From Sipunculus nudus (lineage: Eukaryota; Annelida; Sipuncula; Golfingiida; Sipunculidae), in assembly GCA_026874595.1 (NCBI GenBank), contig CM049316.1, forward strand, positions 24,139,839 through 24,203,838: a DNA stretch of 64,000 nucleotides. The letters are read 5' to 3'. The notes beneath the pieces are model-generated. The model was not told the origin of the DNA. It saw nothing but the letters and a program-made list of their open reading frames with translations, and searched no databases. The position numbers and the translations under genes were made by a program. This document shows positions 1 through 12,950 of the stretch, piece after piece (the first letter of the stretch is position 1; every line of letters starts with the position of its first letter).

Positions 1-1896
1 TTGTTAAAATAAACGACACTCAAGATAAAAAAAAAATCAACACATTATTCAAATGGCGAAAAGGAAAAAAATATACATGTAGGTTGTTCAGACAACCGCT
101 CAAACAATAACCTGTCTGAAAGTATTATTAGTTTCCCACTGAGTAATTTAATTTAATACCAAAAAATTCTATTTATTGTTTCTGCAAACAAAAGATTAAA
201 TGAATGCGTTATGTCCATAATTGCTACATCACATTGATAGTCTAATACTATAATTCTAAACGGGAAAAATTGATACAACTCCCATGTTGGTTCAGTAAGT
301 CCTGTTTTCCAATATTTCAAATTAAATAAAAGTGATGGTAAATATTTATTTATTATCATCGGGAAGGAGGATGAGACCCCCTTGATAATTGTTTTTTTTT
401 AATATGAGGCCCTGACCTGCTGCAAGCTGAGCATCCTAATATCAGGTTAATAAAGGGGCTAAGGATAATCTTTTTAAACGTTTATAAAAAATAGGCGAGA
501 AAATGCCGATCCCACCACACACAGCCAAAATAATCCAAACATATTAAAAAGGGAAATCAGTGTTTTCCAGAGAGCATTTTGCAAATCTCCACCTTTCAGT
601 TTCTGCAAATATACAACCAACCACCTTAGGTCACATGGTTTTTGTGTTTGTCAGCGTTTTCTGATGTACCATGTTTACTAACAGCTTGTCAATAAACAGA
701 AATCACATAATTTCTACAGAAAAGTTAGGTGAATAGTCGTCTTTAACCACGAAAGCTTTAACCATCAATCCATTTGAGCCCTTTGTTTCTGGGTATGTGC
801 ATGTATAGGCGTGTGGGTGTGTTAAAATTCATAAATTTCACCTATGGAAACGTACGAATGACGGGTCCTGATAAACTACTTGCACGAGCCCGCCCTGCCC
901 CCGATTAGCATGTTTTATTAGCAGTTACTGCGTAGGTCATCTCCATTTTCCCACAATACTGTCAGGCTCCGTTTAGAAATGTTTAAGTTATATCAGACAA
1001 ACTGACTGAGGATGTTTACGCTCGTCGAGCAGCTCTAGTTACCGTAGTGTGACACCGCTGCCCTAGGCGCTCTTTAAGTTAAACCTGTTGAGTAGTTTTA
1101 AGTGGATGAAACAGTATACTGATTGGCTACATAGTTTATTCAGAAATCTCTCCCTTGCAAAATATATATGCTATATTTATTTCATACGTGTAACTACCTT
1201 TTTATATCTGTTTGGTGTTCTTTGATGTTAAAGGTATTTCTTAATTAATTTTAGAATACTTTCACATTTAAAATATCATAGGCATTTTCAGTTGGTAAAA
1301 ATGGTTATTTGAACTATGACTAGAATAAAATGTCAGTCTTGCTGCACTTTCTTACTTCAACTATTACAGTTTAAAATTGTAGTTATAGGTATAATTTTAA
1401 ACTTAAGACTGTGTGTGCATAAATTATACACACAATTAAAGTTTTGCTAACCTGTCCTGTTCAGCGTGACATGTGACATACTTTCTCAACTCGTTCTGTG
1501 TGCCTTTTCTATATCCATCTTTTGATGTTTCTTTATTTTTATGGGTACACATATTAATCATGATCAAACACATATTAAATAAGAATAGAAGGAATTCAGC
1601 TTTTTTATTTATTTTAGAAACTGCCGTTCCAGCCAAAGTAGCCCCTGATGACGAATGCCGCTAACCAGGAAGAATTTGAGTAAATTACAAGTCATCGGAC
1701 CATATAAACAGTTCGGAGAGGTAAAATCATTCTTAGAACTACCGGAGGAAACATCATTAACGGACAAACTATATCACGTGATCTGCCAGGTCTGCAACTC
1801 TCATCATCAACGTGTAATGAAATACTGCTAATGAAATTAATTAATATAAATGTCTCTTAGATTTCTTTCATTTACGCATTTATCTGTATGTCTGTC

Positions 1897-1901
<5 letters not shown>

Positions 1902-1934
<33 letters not shown>
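1902..1934. repeat. (CT)n microsatellite
   Basis: A pure CT run that is a few units longer in the right copy (around 54547-54585). Further CT-rich tracts lie at 2385-2421 and 2732-2766. Confidence 0.9.
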
Positions 1935-1936
<2 letters not shown>

Positions 1937-3149
1937 GACTCTCTAAACAGCGCGAGTAATATGTTGATTTTTAAATATTACTGGGTTTTCAAAGTCCGCA
2001 AGTACGAAATATTTCTTATTTATGAAACCATTATGTTCTCATTATGTTCGTATTTGAATATATATAAACAAAGCATTATCCAGCATTTTCCGAGTGCTCA
2101 GGTGCTAGCTTTTTCTAAGTAATAACTCATGCATCATAAAGCCCAGCTGGCTACTTTGACAAAGGGGATTTATCTATCATCATACGGCCAAGTGTGTGAC
2201 ACAACCACGCATTCATCTGTCAATGCATGCTAAAATCACAGACTTGGTAGTTTGAATTAAGATGAAGCTTTAACCTTTTTATCCAAAGAAACCATAAATC
2301 AAAACAAAGTTAATAGTGCAAAAGTTACACATACGCTTACATACGTATCTGCCAGCCTGATTACCTTTGAGTGTCCAACTTATTCTCTCTCTCTCTTTCT
2401 CCCCCCCCCCCCTCTCTCTCTTAGGTCTCTCAGCCAAGCGCGAATAAACCATGGACATTTATAATTTAAATATTAATTGGTTTTAAAGCCCATATATCTG
2501 AATTAATTCTTTTTTTTTTTAATAAACCATGGTGTTCTCTATTCTTCTAGAGGTACTTTTTATTATATGTTAACAAGAAAGTCGTGCATCGTGATGCTCA
2601 TCTGACCGATTATATGACCTTATATTTGAGCATTTTTAAATCAAAGTTCAGGGAAGCCCAGATAAAAAAATAGTAGCGGCAAAAGTCAAAATTCCCTTTT
2701 TGAGAACAGTACATATTCACGCACAATTACATCTCTCTCTCTCTCTTTCTCTCTCTCTATCTCTCTGCATATTAACGTTCGTATTGCACGAATGAAGAAA
2801 ATTCACACCTAGCATACAAATCATAAACCTAATAGGTCCGTTTAACCATGCTCACCAGCTGTATGTTAAATCCTGTTAGAGAAATTATTTTTTTAAAACT
2901 TCAGTTGTTTCTGGTGGTCAGCAAAAAATATGAAATTTCGTGTACTCCGGTGTCGGAGTCAGTCGATGTAGAACAGCTGATGACTGCTAACCTCAGGGCA
3001 GGCCTCTCTTTTATTATAACCAGCCATAAACAATAGTGAAATTTGGTATAACACTGGATTAAATGTTATTATTATAATAATCATTTTAATTCACTACTTC
3101 TACTAGTATTAATACAACTGCTACTATTATTATAACAATTATACAAAAA

Positions 3150-3150
3150 C

Positions 3151-3195
<45 letters not shown>

Positions 3196-3421
3196 TATTA
3201 TTATTATTATTATTATTATTGTTTTTTGTATTATTTTTATAATTATTATTATTATAGTATTTGTTATAATTATTATTATTATTATTATTATTCCAATTAT
3301 TATAATAATTATTATTATTATATGCAGGTCTTGTGGTTGGTAGTTCCACAGAGATCCTATATATTTTTATAAGATAGAGAGAGAGAGAGAGAGAGAGAGA
3401 AAGAGGCAGAGACAGAGAGAC
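3150..3421. repeat. (AAT/ATT)n and (GA)n microsatellites
   Basis: AAT repeats switch to ATT repeats at about 3195, giving an inverted tandem repeat able to fold back, followed by a (GA)n run at 3376-3402. The right copy (about 55800-56045) has the same structure with different lengths. Open frames here encode only asparagine or tyrosine runs. Confidence 0.9.
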
Positions 3422-4111
3422 ATACAAACATACAGATATGAATGTTCACGCAAGAGAGAAAGAGAGAGAGCGCGACAGAGAGACAACGACAAACAGAGAT
3501 AGATAGACATTGACGGGTGTACCTTGTTTATTCTCCCATCTTTTAAAGTATTTTTATTATATTGGTATTTCTGTTCATAATAATAAAAAGCAAATCAAAT
3601 TATGAAGGAATTCAGTACATGTACTTGCAAACTGCTGTCTCAGAATAAAGATCGCAGACCAGGAAGTAGCTGAGTAAATTACGAGTCATCGGACCGGAAA
3701 CATATGATGCAGAATATCCTCAAGATGCAAGTCAACGGACCATCACGAATAGTATATGTCCCTGACTGAAAACGTTCACGCTGTTTTGAGGTTTTGTCTA
3801 CACTCACAGAATATTAATTCAACATTAAGGAAGGAATGTAAGAACATTCACACGCCATAAACCAAGGGTCCATAAACCGATGCTCATGCGCCAGTTATAA
3901 ATCTTACCTTTCAAGAATTTTTTTTGCGAAACGTCTCTTGTTTGCAGTGACCAGCAAAGAAAAACAAACAAAAAAAAAACTTTGAGATATTTTTAAGTAG
4001 TTCGGTTTAGGACTTAGTTTAGTTTAGCAGACTTATTTTACCGAAGCTTGCAAAAATATTATTGTAAAGAGCAATTAGCATCAAATCTATTTGTTGAAAC
4101 GCTCGATAATA

Positions 4112-4116
4112 ATTGC

Positions 4117-4164
<48 letters not shown>

Positions 4165-4399
4165 TACTGCTATTGAGAAACGGCAACAGAAGGTCAGGTA
4201 TATAGACAAATAGACAAAGACACACAAATATTAATAGTCCGACAGAGGTAGAGGTAGAGAGACAGAGATAAATTGAGAGACCTGTGACTGAAAATAATGG
4301 ATCTGTCTATGGCATGTGAAGTTAAAATGATGTAGTGTGCAAAAGAATAAGAGGAATAATGATGTATTAAAATTTGGTAAAAAAAAGATTTGATATTGT

Positions 4400-4443
<44 letters not shown>
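4112..4443. repeat. (ATT)n and (GA)n microsatellites
   Basis: (ATT)n runs to about 4162 and (GA)n covers 4402-4443. Both tracts are shorter in the right copy (near 56775-56815 and 57042-57070). The right copy also lacks about 53 bp present here around 4495-4550. Confidence 0.88.
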
Positions 4444-4446
<3 letters not shown>

Positions 4447-5423
4447 TGTCTTGATCGGGGAGTGTGTATCCAACTCTCACACTGTGGAGAAACTTTAAAC
4501 TATGTAATCAAAATAAAAATTTACGGGGCACTTCCTTTGGATTATATGCAGTGCTTCGACCCACCAACACTTTATGACCTTTGATAGTATAAAGGCCTCA
4601 AACATATTGTCTTATGATTCACCACTGGCGGCAGAATTTGCTATTACTTCCGCTTGAACAGCGATATCAAGTTTATAACCTAAGTTGGTTAATGTAATTG
4701 TAATTAAACATTTCCAGTAGATATGAAATTAAAGTTTTGTCTGTTTATCCATCATTTTGGTTAAATGAAGTAATTAACTGAAAGTTCCCTAATTATACTT
4801 CTTAATTTAAATTTCGAGTCTTGCAGAAAAAAAAATTATCTGTGATTTTGAAAGTAAATGGATCTGTCACATCCGAGTTTTAGTGTGTACCCAAAATGGC
4901 AGCCCACATGAGCGGTTTCGAGAAACTGGAAGAAATAATAACGTCAGGGTTTGATTAGGGCGCGGAGGATTCAACAAGAAAGTACTCCCAAAGCAGCGCG
5001 CAGGCAAGAACATATCTACCAAAGGTGTCCGGTGAGAAATGTGTATCGGTAAAGTAAAGAGCCGAATATCTTTTATTTACACAGCCCGACTGATCAAATT
5101 ATCGTAGGATGAGTTGATTTTTTATACGAATTACACTTCTTACGCAGTGGTAATCAGCTATAGTCGTGCTATATCTCCTTTGCTTTAACAATGCTCTCAT
5201 AGGTCTGATCAACTGCCGTGTATTGCCACTACATGTGAAAAGTGTAGATGAGTATAATCATTTCTTCTCCGTATATATATTATAAATCAAATAAATTTGG
5301 AAAATCCTCAAGCCTCTAGTCCGTGATGCTACCTGTATAGTCCCAGTTTGTCATCTTTCATAACCTAAGATTCATACTCTAGAGTTGGTGGGTAAATGGG
5401 AAGAGCGGTTTTACCAGTGTAAA

Positions 5424-5763
5424 GGATGGGTACATTTGACCAAGATTATTGTTATTTACGGTAACTCCCGCATTTGCTAACCAGCGCCATCTCGTATTCA
5501 AACTTTGAACGATTTGGAAGTTTAAGATAGCCATCTTTTCTATTAAAAGTTTACTTTAATCATATTTCAACTCAACATAGTGAAGCTTTATGTATTCCTA
5601 TTGGCAATTCACTCAAATGTATAAGAATATACAAAGGAATTAGCTAGTTTTAATGCCTTACTCAAACGTTATGCGTTTCACTAAATGAACACAAGATGGC
5701 GCTGATAAGCAAATGCGGGAGTTATCGTAAATAATAATAACCTTGTTCAAAGGTACCCCATTC
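5424..5763. mobile_element. MITE-like element with ~80-bp terminal inverted repeats
   Basis: The sequence at 5424-5510 reappears inverted at about 5680-5763. Shared blocks include TTTACGRTAACTCCCGCATT and a block around CAGCGCCATCT. The ~170-bp centre is AT-rich and has no ORF. This is the form of a non-autonomous DNA transposon (MITE). A copy is present in the right duplicate (from about 58000), where a second transposon has landed inside its right arm at 58303. No clear target-site duplication was identified, so the superfamily is unknown. Confidence 0.75.
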
Positions 5764-6115
5764 AAGCTAAACCCTGTTCCAGAATACTCCCCTCCCAACC
5801 CCTCCCCCAGTCCCCCAACCCCCTATAATCTTAGGTAGGATGCAATCGCTGAGCGATCTCTAGAGTAGCCTATATTGTGCAAAATATTTTCCCACATAGG
5901 CCATATTGGAGATTCCGAAGCGCAAACAGGGACAGAAGTGGGTGATATTGTGGGAATTTGAAATGGAGTGTACGGCCTTGGGAATAAGATTAAAGTGAAA
6001 GTAAATATTTGAAAATCTATTTGCAAGGGCTAATATTGTGCCCATATGTCAGCTTTTGAATGTAAAGGATGTTGGATATCTAGGGCAACCATATGCTGAT
6101 ATAGAACAAACAAAC

Positions 6116-6527
6116 CGGCTTCTGTGGCTCAGGGGTAGAGCGCAGGACTCAAAGCCGGGAGATCGTGAGTTCGTATCTCAGCCGAGGCGGTGAGGTTTTT
6201 CACGGTCGGCCCCAACCCAGGGTGAGCGCTCTGCAGGCTTAATGGGAAGGTCGTGCCCAAAGACCGTGTTTCACTCACAAACGAGTGCGCCTTTCGGGGG
6301 TCCTCGGTGGTATGATTACCAACCCAGGGCCCGCAGGTGCAGTAGTCACCGGGCCTGGTTAACGCCAGGATATAAAATGAGAGGAAGCGTGTGATACTGC
6401 CCTGTCACGTAGTCCGAAACCGGAATGGAAATCTGCAGATGTACATATACTTAGTTAAGGTAGCATTAAAAAAAAAAAAAAAAAAAAAAAATGGAGGCGG
6501 TTACCTCCAACAAAAAAAATAAAAAAA
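6116..6527 (+). mobile_element. tRNA-derived SINE with poly(A) tail and 15-bp target-site duplication
   Basis: The head is tRNA-like: an A-box-like block TGGCTCAGGGGTAGAGCG at 6125-6142 and a B-box-like block GAGTTCGTATCTC at 6167-6179, spaced as in a polymerase III internal promoter. An unrelated GC-rich body follows, then a long A run from about 6470 and a short A-rich tail. The element is bracketed by perfect 15-bp direct repeats ATAGAACAAACAAAC at 6101-6115 and 6528-6542, the signature of LINE-assisted retroposition. It encodes no protein. The intact repeats suggest a fairly recent insertion. Confidence 0.88.
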
Positions 6528-6542
6528 ATAGAACAAACAAAC

Positions 6543-7004
6543 AAAAAATCGATGGTTTTATTCAAAAGAACCTTATTAGTTTCACCAACAAACTTTTCTT
6601 ACCCACATATGGATACAGAAATTAACTGATCAACCCCTATAATCCATATTTGAAAATAAAAAAGAAAATATCGCAAAATGTCAATTACGATAATATCGAC
6701 TCACACACACATTATATGTACAGAGAGAATAAATCCGGTTTGAAAAATCAATCTAAAAATCGAATTACAATAGTTGTAAGTTAATAAACATGAAAGAGAT
6801 CGCTACCCGGAGCCCCGCCAAGCAAATGGTGAATAATCTCGCAGTTATCAAGTGAAACGGGGGATTCTAGATATATACGAGGATTTGCCATATGCGAACC
6901 CACAGTTCAAATCTAGTGTAGTCTTCAGGAGCTAAAGTACCTCTGATTGGTGCTCGAGTCTATTTGGAGTTAAAAGAGGGAATACACAGACCAGCAACTG
7001 TTGG
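6543..7004. other. Intergenic, no feature seen
   Basis: AT-rich sequence without a convincing ORF, repeat or RNA gene. Confidence 0.6.
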
Positions 7005-8370
7005 TCTTAAAAAGGACATGCAGTAAATACCCCAGTTTGTCAAGTACTTGTAACAAGAACAATGAAATATATCGATGTTTATTTAATATTGCGAAGCACG
7101 AACTGAACCCCTACATCACAATGTGTGTAACGTCATTTCCTTTTAAAAATATAGGTCAACGGTCCAGGCTTCGGATCCATTGTCCATTGAATCGGGGCGA
7201 AGGAAACCACAGATTAAGAATAAGACTGATACAGGGCTTTCAACAGGGAGAAAACTTTTTAAATAAAGCATTCCGAAGGGACATCTTTGTCAAATATTGA
7301 AGGGTTAGGTAAATTAAAATTATTTGAAAATATTTCATTATGTCACTGTTATTGTGTACAGTATCATCACTGCCTCGACGTGAAGGGTATGCGTTCATTC
7401 GGTGTCTGTGTGTGTGTGTGTTTATTCACAATATAACTCACGCAATACTGATCGGAATTACATGAAATGTTCAGGACATTTCGGGAATGGCCAATGAAAT
7501 ATCAATTAGATTGTGGCATCTTTTTTCGAATTCTGAAGCGTCATAAAGGATTATTAACAAATGTATTGTCACTTATGAATGAATGAACCTGGAAAAATGG
7601 ACAAAAAAAATAAATGGATACAGAAAAGATCCCGCATTATGCGTCGCGTAGTGTTCGGACTGGCCTCGCCACCTGTTCAGGTCACGGTCGAACACCAAAC
7701 ACCTCGGGGTGACAGTGTCCAGTGAGTATCTGCAACACGGCATCAATTTTGATGTGAATTATAAGTATTATTTTGTATTCTTATATAAAAAATAAATGAA
7801 CCCCCCCCCCATCCCCCAATCCCTTGTGGTTCTGATAATATATAATCAACATCACCAACGTTCATTTTATCCCCTTTCTTTCTCTCTCTTTCTCAATTCC
7901 TTAACATTGCACCAAGATATGCCGTTACTTTGAAGGACAAACTCGTTTTTGTGCAAGGTAACCATTTATTAGAATAAAATCCTTTTTCAATTCATATTCT
8001 ATAAATAATCTGTTGTGAGACAGATATCAAAGATGTTGGTATTATGACTGTTTGAATGAGTGTATGGTTGAGTTTTTCATCTAAATGTTCACATTCCATG
8101 AGAGAAATAAAGTCAGCTTATCACATCCTAGATTAAGATTTCCTGATATTTTAGTAAATGTGAAACATTACCATAATATAATCATAAAGACGTATTATAT
8201 CAGATAAAAAAATCCAATGCACTGATTCGTGATATCAGTCCAAGTGATCCACGGTTTTGTTACAGAATTCATCACTGTACCAATGCTCAACATTTCAAGG
8301 ATTTTATCATTTGGTAAACCAAGCTTTTTTTGTTACAAAATCTTGAATAATGGAACAAATAAGTGTGTTT
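7005..8370. repeat. Detached 3'-flank block of the truncated BRICHOS gene copy
   Basis: This block is colinear with 37455-38510, the sequence just downstream of the intact BRICHOS gene. Shared landmarks are ACCCCAGTTTGTCAA (7031 and 37471), CACCTGTTCAGGTCACGGTC (7670 and 37661), and AGGTAACCATTTATTAGAAT (7959 and 38114). The next part of the paralogous sequence resumes only near 28255, so the original neighbourhood was split by a ~20-kb insertion. The open frame at 7001-7300 has no counterpart frame in the partner and is not considered a gene. Confidence 0.85.
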
Positions 8371-9055
8371 GAGATAGGCGGGGAACTGTCGGTTCTCGGT
8401 AGCGGCCTGTAGTTAAGCTTATGGGACTTTTCGATTTTTCGCAGGCAGTTTCTCATTAGTGCCGGGGGGGGGGGGGGTTGCTGGAAGCTTTGGCAGCCTG
8501 TAGTACCCTACAAAAAATTGGGAGGGGATAAAATTTATAAGAGCATCGCATTAATGTTAAGGTTGCCGGCAGGGGGAGTGAAATGAGAGCGGCCAGCCAC
8601 TGGGGCCCCATGAATCGCACACGCAAATAGCAGCTATTTGCGACCCAAAAAATTTAGGAGGGGGTAAAATTTCTGGTATCATCGCATTGAGAGTTAAGAT
8701 TGCCGCCAGGGGGAGTGGACATGAGTGCGGGCAGACAGAGGGGCCCCCATGAATCGCACGCGCAAATAGCAGCTATTTGCTACCCTAAAAAATTGAGGAG
8801 GGGGTAAAATTTCTGGTAGCATCGCATTGAGAGTTAAGATTGCCGCCAGAGGGAGTGGACAAGAGACAGGACTGCCACAGAGGCCCTATGAATCGCACGC
8901 GCAAATAGCAGCTATTTGCTACCCTAAAAATTAGGAGGAAGTAAAATAATAGTAGCAGCGCATGAAGTGTTAAGACTGCCACCAGGGGGAGTGGAGATCT
9001 CAAAGCCTGCCACAGCGGCCCAATGAATTGCACGCGCAAATAGCAGCTATTTGCT

Positions 9056-11004
9056 ACCATAAAAGTTGTGAAGACTGCCGCCAGGGGGAGAGGAGATCTC
9101 AGCGGCCTGGCAGAGGGGTCCCCACGAGTCGCAAGCGCAAATAGCAGCTATTTGCTACCACAAAATATGTCAAGACTGCCACCAGGGGGTGTGGACATGA
9201 GAGTGTACAGACAGAGGGGCCCCCATAATCGCACGCGCAAATAGCAGCTATTTGCTACCCTAAAAAATTAGGAGGGGGTAAAATTTATAGTAGCATTGCA
9301 TTGAGCGTTATGACTGCCGCCAGGGGGAGTGGACATGAGTGCGGGCAGGCAGAGGGGCCCCCATGAATCGCACGCGCAAATAGCTGCTATTTGCTACCCT
9401 AAAAAATTAAGGAGGGGTTCAATATATAGTAGCATCGCATTGAGTGTTAAGACTGCCGCCAGGGGGAGTGTACATGAGAGCGGGCAGACAGAGGGGCCCC
9501 AAGAATCGCAAGCGCAAATAGCAGCTATTTGCGACCCTAAAAAAATTAGGAGGGGTAAATTTCTGGTAGCATCGCATTGAGAGTTAAGATTGCCGCCAGG
9601 GGGAGTGGACTAGAGACAGGACTACCACAGGGGCCCCATGAATCGCACGCGCAAATAGCAGCTATTTGCTACCCTAAAAAATTTAGGAGGGGTTAAATAT
9701 ATAGTAGCATCGCATTGAGTGTTAAGACTGCCGCCAGGGGGAGTGTACATGAGAGCGGGCAGACAGAAGGGCCCCATGAATCGCACGCGCAAATAGCAGC
9801 TATTTGCTACCCTAAAAAATTTAGGAGGGTGTAAAATTTCTGGTAGCATCGCATTGAGAGTTAAGATTGCCGCAAGGGGGAGTGGACTAGAGACAGGACT
9901 GCCACAGGGGCCCCATGAATCGCACGCGCAAATAGCTGCTATTTGCTACCCTAAAAAATTTAGGAGGGGTTCAATACATAGTAGCATCGCATTGAGTGTT
10001 AAGACTGCCGCGAGGGGGAGTGTACATGAGATCGGGCAGACAGAGGGGCCCCAAGAATCGCAAGCGCAAATAGCAGCTATTTGCGACCCTAAAAAATTTA
10101 GGAGGGTGTAAAATTTCTGGGAGCATCGCATTGAGAGTTAAGATTGCCGCCAGGGGGAGTGGAACTCAGTGCCGCCAGGGGGAGTGGACTAGAGACAGGA
10201 CTACCACAGGGGCCCAATGAATCGCACGCGCAAATAGCAGCTGTTTGCTACCTTAAAAAATTTAGGAGGGGTTAAATATGTAGTAGCATCGCATTGAGTG
10301 TTAAGACTGCCGCCAGGGGGAGTGTACATGAGAGCGGGCAAACAGAAGGGCCCCATAAATCGCACGCGCAAATAGCAGCTATTTGCTACCCTAAAAAATT
10401 TAGGAGGGGGTAAAATTTCTGGTAGCATCGCATTGAGAGTTAAGATTGCCGCCAGAGGGAGTGGACAAGAGACAGGACTGCCACAGGGGCCCTATGAATC
10501 GCACGCGCAAATAGCAGCTATTTGCTACCCTAAAAATTTAGTAGGGGGTAAAATTTCTGGTAGCATCGCATTGAGACTTAAGATTGCCACCAGGGGGAGT
10601 GGAGATCTCAAAGCCTGCCACAGGGGCCCAAATAAATCGCACGCGCAAATAGCAGCTATTTGCTACCATAAAAGTTGTGAAGACAGCCGCCAGGGAGAGA
10701 GGAGATCTCAGCGGCCAGGCAGAAGGGTCACCACGAGTCGCAAGCGCAAATAGCAGTTATTTGCTACCATAAAATATGTCAAGACTGCCACCAGGGGGAG
10801 TGGACATGAGAGTGGACAGACAGAGGGGACCCCATGAGTCGCACGCGCAAATAGCAGCTATTTGCTACCCTAAAAAATTAGGAGGGGGTAAAATTTAAAG
10901 TAGCATTGCATTGAGCGTTATGACTGCCGCCAGGGGGAGTGGACATGAGACAGGACTGCCACAGGGGCATCATGAATCGCACGCGCAAATAGCTGCTATT
11001 TGCT
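9056..11004. repeat. Higher-order repeat copy 1 in satellite 1
   Basis: A block of about 15 satellite units repeats as a whole with an offset of 1943-1950 bp. The run of unit variants here recurs at 11005-12950 in the same order, with only scattered base changes. This is a higher-order repeat, as expected from unequal exchange. Confidence 0.88.
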
Positions 11005-12950
11005 ACCATAAAAGTTGTGAAGAATGCCGCCAGGGGGAGAGGAGATCTCAGCGGCCTGGCAGAGGGGTCCCCACGAGTCGCAAGCGCAAATAGCAGCTAT
11101 TTGCTACCACAAAATATGTCAAGACTGCCACCAGGGGGTGTGGACATGAGAGTGTACAGACAGAGGGGCCCCCATAATCGCACGCGCAAATAGCAGCTAT
11201 TTGCTACCCTAAAAAATTAGGAGGGGTTAAAATTTATAGTAGCATTGCATTGAGCGTTATGACTGCCGCCAGGGGGAGTGGACATGAGTGCGGGCAGGCA
11301 GAGGGGCCCCCATGAATCGCACGCGCAAATAGCTGCTATTTGCTACCCTAAAAAATTAAGGAGGGGTTCAATATATAGTAGCATCGCATTGAGTGTTAAG
11401 ACTGCCGCCAGGGGGAGTGTACATGAGAGCGGGCAGACAGAGGAGCCCCAAGAATCGCAAGCGCAAATAGCAGCTATTTGCGACCCTAAAAAAATTAGGA
11501 GGGGTAAATTTCTGGTAGCATCGCATTGAGAGTTAAGATTGCCGCCAGGGGGAGTGGACTAGAGACAGGACTACCACAGGGGCCCCATGAATCGCACGCG
11601 CAAATAGCAGCTATTTGCTACCCTAAAAAAAATAAGGAGGGGTTAAATATATAGTAGCATCGCATTGAGTGTTAAGACTGCCGCCAGGGGGAGTGTACAT
11701 GAGAGCGGGCAGACAGAAGGGCCCCATGAATCGCACGCGCAAATAGCAGCTATTTGCTACCCTAAAAAATTTAGGAGGGTGTAAAATTTCTGGTAGCATC
11801 GCATTGAGAGTTAAGATTGCCGCAAGGGGGAGTGGACTAGAGACAGGACTGCCACAGGGGCCCCATGAATCGCACGCGCAAATAGCTGCTATTTGCTACC
11901 CTAAAAAATTTAGGAGGGGTTCAATATATAGTAGCATCGCATTGAGTGTTAAGACTGCCGCCAGGGGGAGTGTACATGAGATCGGGCAGACAGAGGGGCC
12001 CCAAGAATCGCAAACGCAAATAGCAGCTATTTGCGACCCTAAAAAATTTAGGAGGGTGTAAAATTTCTGGGAGCATCGCATTGAGAGTTAAGATTGCCGC
12101 CAGGGGGAGTGGAACTCAGTGCCGCCAGGGGGAGTGGACTAGAGACAGGACTACCACAGGGGCCCCATGAATCGCACGCGCAAATAGCAGCTGTTTAAAA
12201 AATTTAGGAGGGGTTAAATATGTAGTAGCATCGCATTGAGTGTTAAGACTGCCGCCAGGGGGAGTGTACATGAGATCGGGCAGACAGAGGGGCCCCATAA
12301 ATCGCACGCGCAAATAGCAGCTATTTGCTACCCTAAAAGATTTAGGAGGGGGTAAAATTTCTGGTAGCATCGCATTGAGAGGTAAGATTGCCGCCAGAGG
12401 GAGTGGACAAGAGACAGGACTGCCACAGGGGCCCTATGAATCGCACGCGCAAATAGCAGCTATTTGCTACCCTAAAAATTTAGGAGGGGGTAAAATTTCT
12501 GGTAGCATCGCATTGAGACTTAAGATTGCCACCAGGGGGAGTGGAGATCTCAAAGCCTGCCACAGGGGCCCAAATAAATCGCACGCGCAAATAGCAGCTA
12601 TTTGCTACCATAAAAGTTGTGAAGACAGCCGCCAGGGAGAGAGGAGATCTCAGCGGCCAGGCAGAAGGGTCACCACGAGTCGCAAGCGCAAATAGCAGTT
12701 ATTTGCTACCATAAAATATGTCAAGACTGCCACCAGGGGGAGTGGACATGAGAGTGGACAGACAGAGGGGCCCCCATGAGTCGCACGCGCAAATAGCAGC
12801 TATTTGCTACCCTAAAAAAATTAGGAGGGGGTAAAATTTAAAGTAGCATTGCATTGAGCGTTATGACTGCCGCCAGGGGGAGTGGACATGAGACAGGACT
12901 GCCACAGGGGCATCATGAATCGCACGCGCAAATAGCTGCTATTTGCTACC
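11005..12950. repeat. Higher-order repeat copy 2 in satellite 1
   Basis: Second copy of the ~1.95-kb higher-order unit. It lacks a few bases relative to copy 1, for example part of the palindrome-flanking block near 12195. Later segments starting near 13030 and 14650 form another, looser long-range repeat. Confidence 0.88.

Larger units (their letters stand above)
1..5935 (+). repeat. Left copy of a large direct duplication
   Basis: This stretch recurs in the same orientation from 52646, with position 1 matching 52646. The first ~4 kb differ by only scattered single-base changes and by microsatellite length, while the last ~1 kb (4900-5900) differs at several percent of sites. The match ends at 5935/5936, exactly where a LINE begins in the other copy (61315/61316). 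The left copy probably continues beyond the window start. No coding sequence is supported inside it; the open frames are short and several are low-complexity. It may be a genuine duplication with a period of ~52.6 kb, or two haplotypes placed in one assembly. Confidence 0.93.

Noticed and set aside
153-359. 68-codon minus-strand frame conserved at 52796-53002
   Set aside because: Its conservation reflects the recent duplication of the whole block. There is no start context, domain or splice evidence.
3086-4225. Asn- and Tyr-rich proteins (also at 55737-56868 and 59190-59459)
   Set aside because: They come from AAT/ATT microsatellites whose lengths differ between the two edge copies.
6116-6190. 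A functional tRNA gene
   Set aside because: Only the A- and B-box blocks look tRNA-like. The downstream body, poly(A) tail and target duplication show a SINE.
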